Shown here: one piece after another, positions 14,624 through 16,920 of the stretch
How the letters are laid out: each line of letters begins with the position of its first letter
Numbering within the stretch: the first letter of the stretch is position 1
Assembly: GCA_963592205.1 (NCBI GenBank)
Contig: CAVAVU010000067.1
Span: 1 to 16,920, forward strand
Reading direction: 5' to 3'
DNA: 16,920 bases
Origin: Claveliimonas sp963592205
Lineage (GTDB): Bacteria > Bacillota > Clostridia > Lachnospirales > Lachnospiraceae
Notes under the pieces: model-generated
The model's database searches: none
Told to the model about the DNA's origin: nothing
What the model saw: the letters and a program-made list of their open reading frames with translations, nothing else
Translations under genes and position numbers: made by a program

Positions 14624-14643
14624 CTCAATCTCTTCGCTTCTAT

Positions 14644-14649
14644 ATTATA
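14644..14649 (-). promoter_or_regulatory. -10 box for the helix-turn-helix nuclease-like gene
   Basis: The minus strand reads TATAAT about 20 bp upstream of the ATG at 14623. The -35 region (CCAAAA, 14667-14672) is weak, and the leader would be very short, so expression may depend on an activator or be low. Confidence 0.4.
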
Positions 14650-14674
14650 AAGACTCTGATTCTTTCTTTTGGTC

Positions 14675-14702
14675 TTAACAACATTTTAATCCATGCTATA
14701 AT
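14675..14702 (+). promoter_or_regulatory. Promoter of the DUF2974 hydrolase gene
   Basis: TTAACA (14675-14680) and TATAAT (14697-14702) are 16 bp apart, with TG one base before the -10. The predicted leader is about 46 bases. GGAGG (14742-14746) then precedes the ATG at 14755. This is one of the best promoter matches in the window. Confidence 0.75.
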
Positions 14703-14754
14703 AATTGAAAAGTAAAATGTTGCATACGCTAAGAATGAAACGGAGGGATTTCTT

Positions 14755-15849
14755 ATGAAAAGTATACTTGGTTACACCCGAACATCCTTAGATACCTTTG
14801 AGGAACGCCCTTTCTGCCAGGTAGACAGTCTGGTGCTCTCTTCCATTGCATATACATTTTTCCCGGAGGAAATACTTGCCGAAGGAGACTGGTCAGGCAT
14901 TCATTTTGCAGAGCTTTTAAAGGCCGAATATTTTGAGCAGATGTTCCATGGGATCTGGAACGGCAAAAGCTGTCTGGAACTTATGATCGCATTGGCATGC
15001 AGCCCGAGATTCCGTAATATCAGAATCTGTGGTTATACCCAGAAATACGATGCTGCAACAGAAAAACAGTTTGCAGCAGTTACATTTCGACTTACTCCGG
15101 ACACGTCTTACATCGCTTTCCGAGGTACAGATTCCAGCATCATCGGTTGGAAGGAGGATTTTAATATGGCGTTTCAGGATCCGATTGCCGGACAGCTGGA
15201 AGCCATCCGATATCTTCACGACGCTGCCAGCCATTTTCCGGGCAATCTGTATCTTGGCGGACATTCCAAAGGCGGTAATCTGGCGGTTTACTCTGCGGTC
15301 AAATCAGATCCATCAATCCGCAGACGTATCCTTGCAGTATATTCTCATGACGGTCCAGGATTCCTAAAATCCTTCTTTGAATTACCGGAATACGAACAAA
15401 TGAAAGACCGCATCCATAAAACCGTGCCGCAATCTTCACTGGTAGGCATGCTCTTTGAGACGCAGGAAGACTACGAAGTCGTAAAAAGCCGGGCATTTTC
15501 CCTGTTTCAGCATGATCCTGCCAGCTGGGTGGTGAATGGCAATGACTTTGCCCTTGCAAATCACCTGAATTCCGGTGCCAGACATATGGATGAGACACTG
15601 AACACCTGGATTCTTGGACTGTCACCGGCAGACAGAGAACGATTTGTAGACACCTTGTTTGAATTGCTTCATTCCACCGATGTATTCTCCACCGAAGAAC
15701 TGGTGCAGAACTGGTCTTCCAATCTGCAGATTCTGATGCAGGCAGCAAGGGATCTTGATCCGGACAGCCGGGAATTCCTGCAGCGCACCATCCGGGATCT
15801 GTTTACCATCAGTCTGAAAACGATTCCGGACCGTTTTCGCAAGAAATAA
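14755..15849 (+). CDS. DUF2974 (Mbeg1-like) alpha/beta hydrolase
   Basis: The 364-residue protein has the DUF2974 hallmarks: YIAFRGTDSSIIGWKEDF (119-136), the nucleophile elbow GGHSKGGNLAVY (168-179, Ser171) and the following SHDGPGF (197-203), whose Asp199 is a likely catalytic or structural acid. These proteins are lipase-like serine hydrolases with unproven substrates. No signal peptide is present. Length is normal for the family. It is transcribed from its own strong promoter; the next gene starts 103 bp later with a possible separate promoter. A lipid or lysophospholipid substrate is plausible but inferred. Confidence 0.9.
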   Translation: MKSILGYTRTSLDTFEERPFCQVDSLVLSSIAYTFFPEEILAEGDWSGIHFAELLKAEYFEQMFHGIWNGKSCLELMIALACSPRFRNIRICGYTQKYDAATEKQFAAVTFRLTPDTSYIAFRGTDSSIIGWKEDFNMAFQDPIAGQLEAIRYLHDAASHFPGNLYLGGHSKGGNLAVYSAVKSDPSIRRRILAVYSHDGPGFLKSFFELPEYEQMKDRIHKTVPQSSLVGMLFETQEDYEVVKSRAFSLFQHDPASWVVNGNDFALANHLNSGARHMDETLNTWILGLSPADRERFVDTLFELLHSTDVFSTEELVQNWSSNLQILMQAARDLDPDSREFLQRTIRDLFTISLKTIPDRFRKK

Positions 15850-15885
15850 ACTGGACTGGTCATTTTTATGATAATTGGCTCTTTA

Positions 15886-15915
15886 TTGCAATCCACCCAA
15901 GTAGTAAAGTATGGT
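15886..15915 (+). promoter_or_regulatory. Possible promoter of the ECF S-component gene
   Basis: TTGCAA (15886-15891) and TATGGT (15910-15915) are 18 bp apart, 38 bp upstream of the ATG at 15953. The -10 is imperfect. No riboswitch fold could be made out in the 103-bp leader, which is short for most vitamin riboswitches. Confidence 0.35.
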
Positions 15916-15952
15916 CTAACAAAAGATAAGAACATGAAAGAAGGAAGAGACT

Positions 15953-16483
15953 ATGAATACAAACTTGAAGAAAATTGTAATGGCAGCTTTATTCGCAGCA
16001 TTGGCTTGTGTGGCTACAATGTCAATCCGCATCCCTACTCCGGGAACCAATGGATATATCCACCCAGGTGATGCAATCGTAATCCTCTCCGGCGTAATCC
16101 TTGGACCTGTATGGGGACTTCTTGCAGCCGGTATTGGATCAGCTATGGCCGATCTGCTTGGCGGATACTTTGTATACGTTCCGATTACATTTGCAGTAAA
16201 AGGACTGATCGCACTGTTTGCAGGACTTGTTTATCAGAAAATGGCTACAGATAAGAAGAAAAAATACATTGCCGTTCTGATTGGCGGTGTGATTGATATC
16301 GTGCTGGTAGCCGGTGGATATTTCATTTGCGAATATTTCCTGTATGGCGCATCTGCAGCAGCAAGTATTCCGGCTAACATCATTCAGGGCGTTGGCGGAC
16401 TAGTAATTTCCATCATCCTGTATCCGATCCTGATCGCTATTCCGGATATCAACCAGATGGCTTCTCCGGCAAAAGCACAGTAA
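15953..16483 (+). CDS. ECF transporter S component (vitamin-binding membrane protein)
   Basis: The 176-residue hydrophobic protein has about six membrane segments and typical S-component sequence: MAALFAALACVATM near the start, then GYIHPGDAIVILSGVILGP (34-52), GLLAAGIGSAMADLLGG (55-71) and FAVKGLIALFAGL (80-92). It binds a vitamin or related micronutrient and docks to a shared EcfA-EcfA'-EcfT energy module encoded elsewhere. The ligand cannot be fixed from sequence; no riboswitch or biosynthetic neighbour helps. An AAGGAAGAG site fits the ATG. It is a single-gene unit ended by a clear terminator. Confidence 0.88.
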   Translation: MNTNLKKIVMAALFAALACVATMSIRIPTPGTNGYIHPGDAIVILSGVILGPVWGLLAAGIGSAMADLLGGYFVYVPITFAVKGLIALFAGLVYQKMATDKKKKYIAVLIGGVIDIVLVAGGYFICEYFLYGASAAASIPANIIQGVGGLVISIILYPILIAIPDINQMASPAKAQ

Positions 16484-16516
16484 ATTTCTTAAAATATTTA
16501 ATACAGATATATGCCC

Positions 16517-16542
16517 GGCATAACATAACTGGCATAACATAA
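16517..16542. repeat. Short direct repeat GGCATAACATAA
   Basis: Two identical 12-base copies lie at 16517-16528 and 16531-16542, two bases apart, between the ECF gene and its terminator. It may be a replication-slippage product or a protein site. No function is known. Confidence 0.6.
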
Positions 16543-16548
16543 TAAGTA

Positions 16549-16594
16549 AGCACACGATTGTCGTCTGAATATTCATCTGCAGCGTGTGCTTTTT
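16549..16594 (+). terminator. Rho-independent terminator after the ECF S-component gene
   Basis: AGCACACG (16549-16556) pairs with CGTGTGCT (16583-16590), a perfect 8-bp stem, with a 26-base loop that holds a GAATATTC palindrome. TTTTT (16590-16594) follows. It separates the ECF gene from the nitrilase-like gene. Confidence 0.75.
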
Positions 16595-16629
16595 CTATAT
16601 GAAAGTAATATAAGTACAGGAGGCACACT

Positions 16630-16920
16630 ATGAAACTTGCATTAGCACAAATGTCAATAAAAGAATCCGTGGCAAAGAATCTGGAAACATCGTTGCAGTT
16701 TTGTCATACAGCAAAAGACTGTGATCTGTTATTCTTTCCTGAGATACAACTGTCACCATTTTTCCCACAATATGAGAGACAAAATGTGGACAGATACTGT
16801 CTTCACCCAAATGCGGCAGAAATCCTCCAACTGCTGGAAGCTGCAAAACAGTATAATTATTATTTGTCACCAAACATCTATCTGGAAACAGAGAAGAAAA
16901 GATACGATACCTCTCTGTGG
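16630..16920 (+). CDS. Carbon-nitrogen hydrolase (nitrilase superfamily), 5' part
   Basis: The first 97 codons are in the window, with no stop before the edge. The start MKLALAQMS and the stretch LLFFPEIQLSPFFPQYE (33-49) match the nitrilase superfamily, where Glu38 would be the catalytic glutamate. The lysine and cysteine of the triad would lie beyond the edge. Relatives hydrolyse or form amides, for example N-carbamoylputrescine or omega-amides; the subgroup cannot be told from this part. AGGAGG (16618-16623) six bases before the ATG decides the start. It follows the ECF terminator, so it should have its own promoter, though none is convincing. Confidence 0.85.
   Translation, partial: MKLALAQMSIKESVAKNLETSLQFCHTAKDCDLLFFPEIQLSPFFPQYERQNVDRYCLHPNAAEILQLLEAAKQYNYYLSPNIYLETEKKRYDTSLW

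Noticed and set aside
15850..15952. Vitamin riboswitch upstream of the ECF S-component gene
   Set aside because: No conserved riboswitch core or expression-platform hairpin could be seen in the 103 bases; only a weak promoter fits.
1..16920. CRISPR array, insertion sequence, tRNA or rRNA
   Set aside because: No regularly spaced repeats, transposase-like products with flanking inverted repeats, or RNA gene signatures were seen on either strand.

Overview
The window looks like chromosomal DNA of a Gram-positive gut anaerobe, most likely a Lachnospiraceae-type Clostridium relative. This is inferred from strong AGGAGG-type ribosome binding sites, TATAAT promoters that often carry an upstream TG, tightly packed operons, and the gene families present: an oxygen-sensitive 2-hydroxyacyl-CoA dehydratase-like system, ammonia-dependent NAD synthase, DUF134/NifX-like proteins, an ECF S component and a DUF2974 hydrolase. 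No rRNA, tRNA, CRISPR array, insertion sequence or phage gene was seen.

Region 1 (about 1-6,505, minus strand) is one long run of genes. From its promoter near 6,490 it reads: an HgdA/B-like dehydratase subunit; a second dehydratase-like domain fused to its ATPase activator (4-bp overlap); a SpoU/TrmH RNA methyltransferase; a membrane-anchored C39-type cysteine peptidase; an SprT-like zinc protease with a PcrA-type C-terminal domain. nadE follows after a 114-bp gap with its own -10 and ends at a hairpin terminator. The dehydratase pair is the most interesting metabolic element, because two Fe-S dehydratase-like subunits and a tethered reductase are all made from two genes and no substrate gene lies nearby.

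Region 2 (about 6,530-9,001) is a divergent pair around a shared regulatory gap. On the minus strand is a YeiH/UPF0324 membrane transporter with its own terminator. On the plus strand is a DUF134 (helix-turn-helix)-NifX-like fusion with a metal-binding His/Cys tail and a strong internal start that could release the NifX-like half alone. A GNAT acetyltransferase follows.

Region 3 (about 9,003-12,883, minus strand) is AT-richer by eye and accessory in character. It holds a Panacea-type (DUF4065) antitoxin with an overlapping putative toxin, then a 63-residue protein made of 21-residue repeats, two small membrane proteins of unknown function, an esterase and a SAM methyltransferase.

Region 4 (12,896-14,649, minus strand) is a helix-turn-helix protein with a PD-(D/E)XK-like nuclease core, followed by an adenosine deaminase gene broken by three frameshifts, an internal loss and a zinc-ligand substitution.

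Region 5 (14,675-16,920, plus strand) holds a DUF2974 alpha/beta hydrolase, an ECF transporter S component with a good terminator, and the first 97 codons of a nitrilase-family amidohydrolase that runs off the window.
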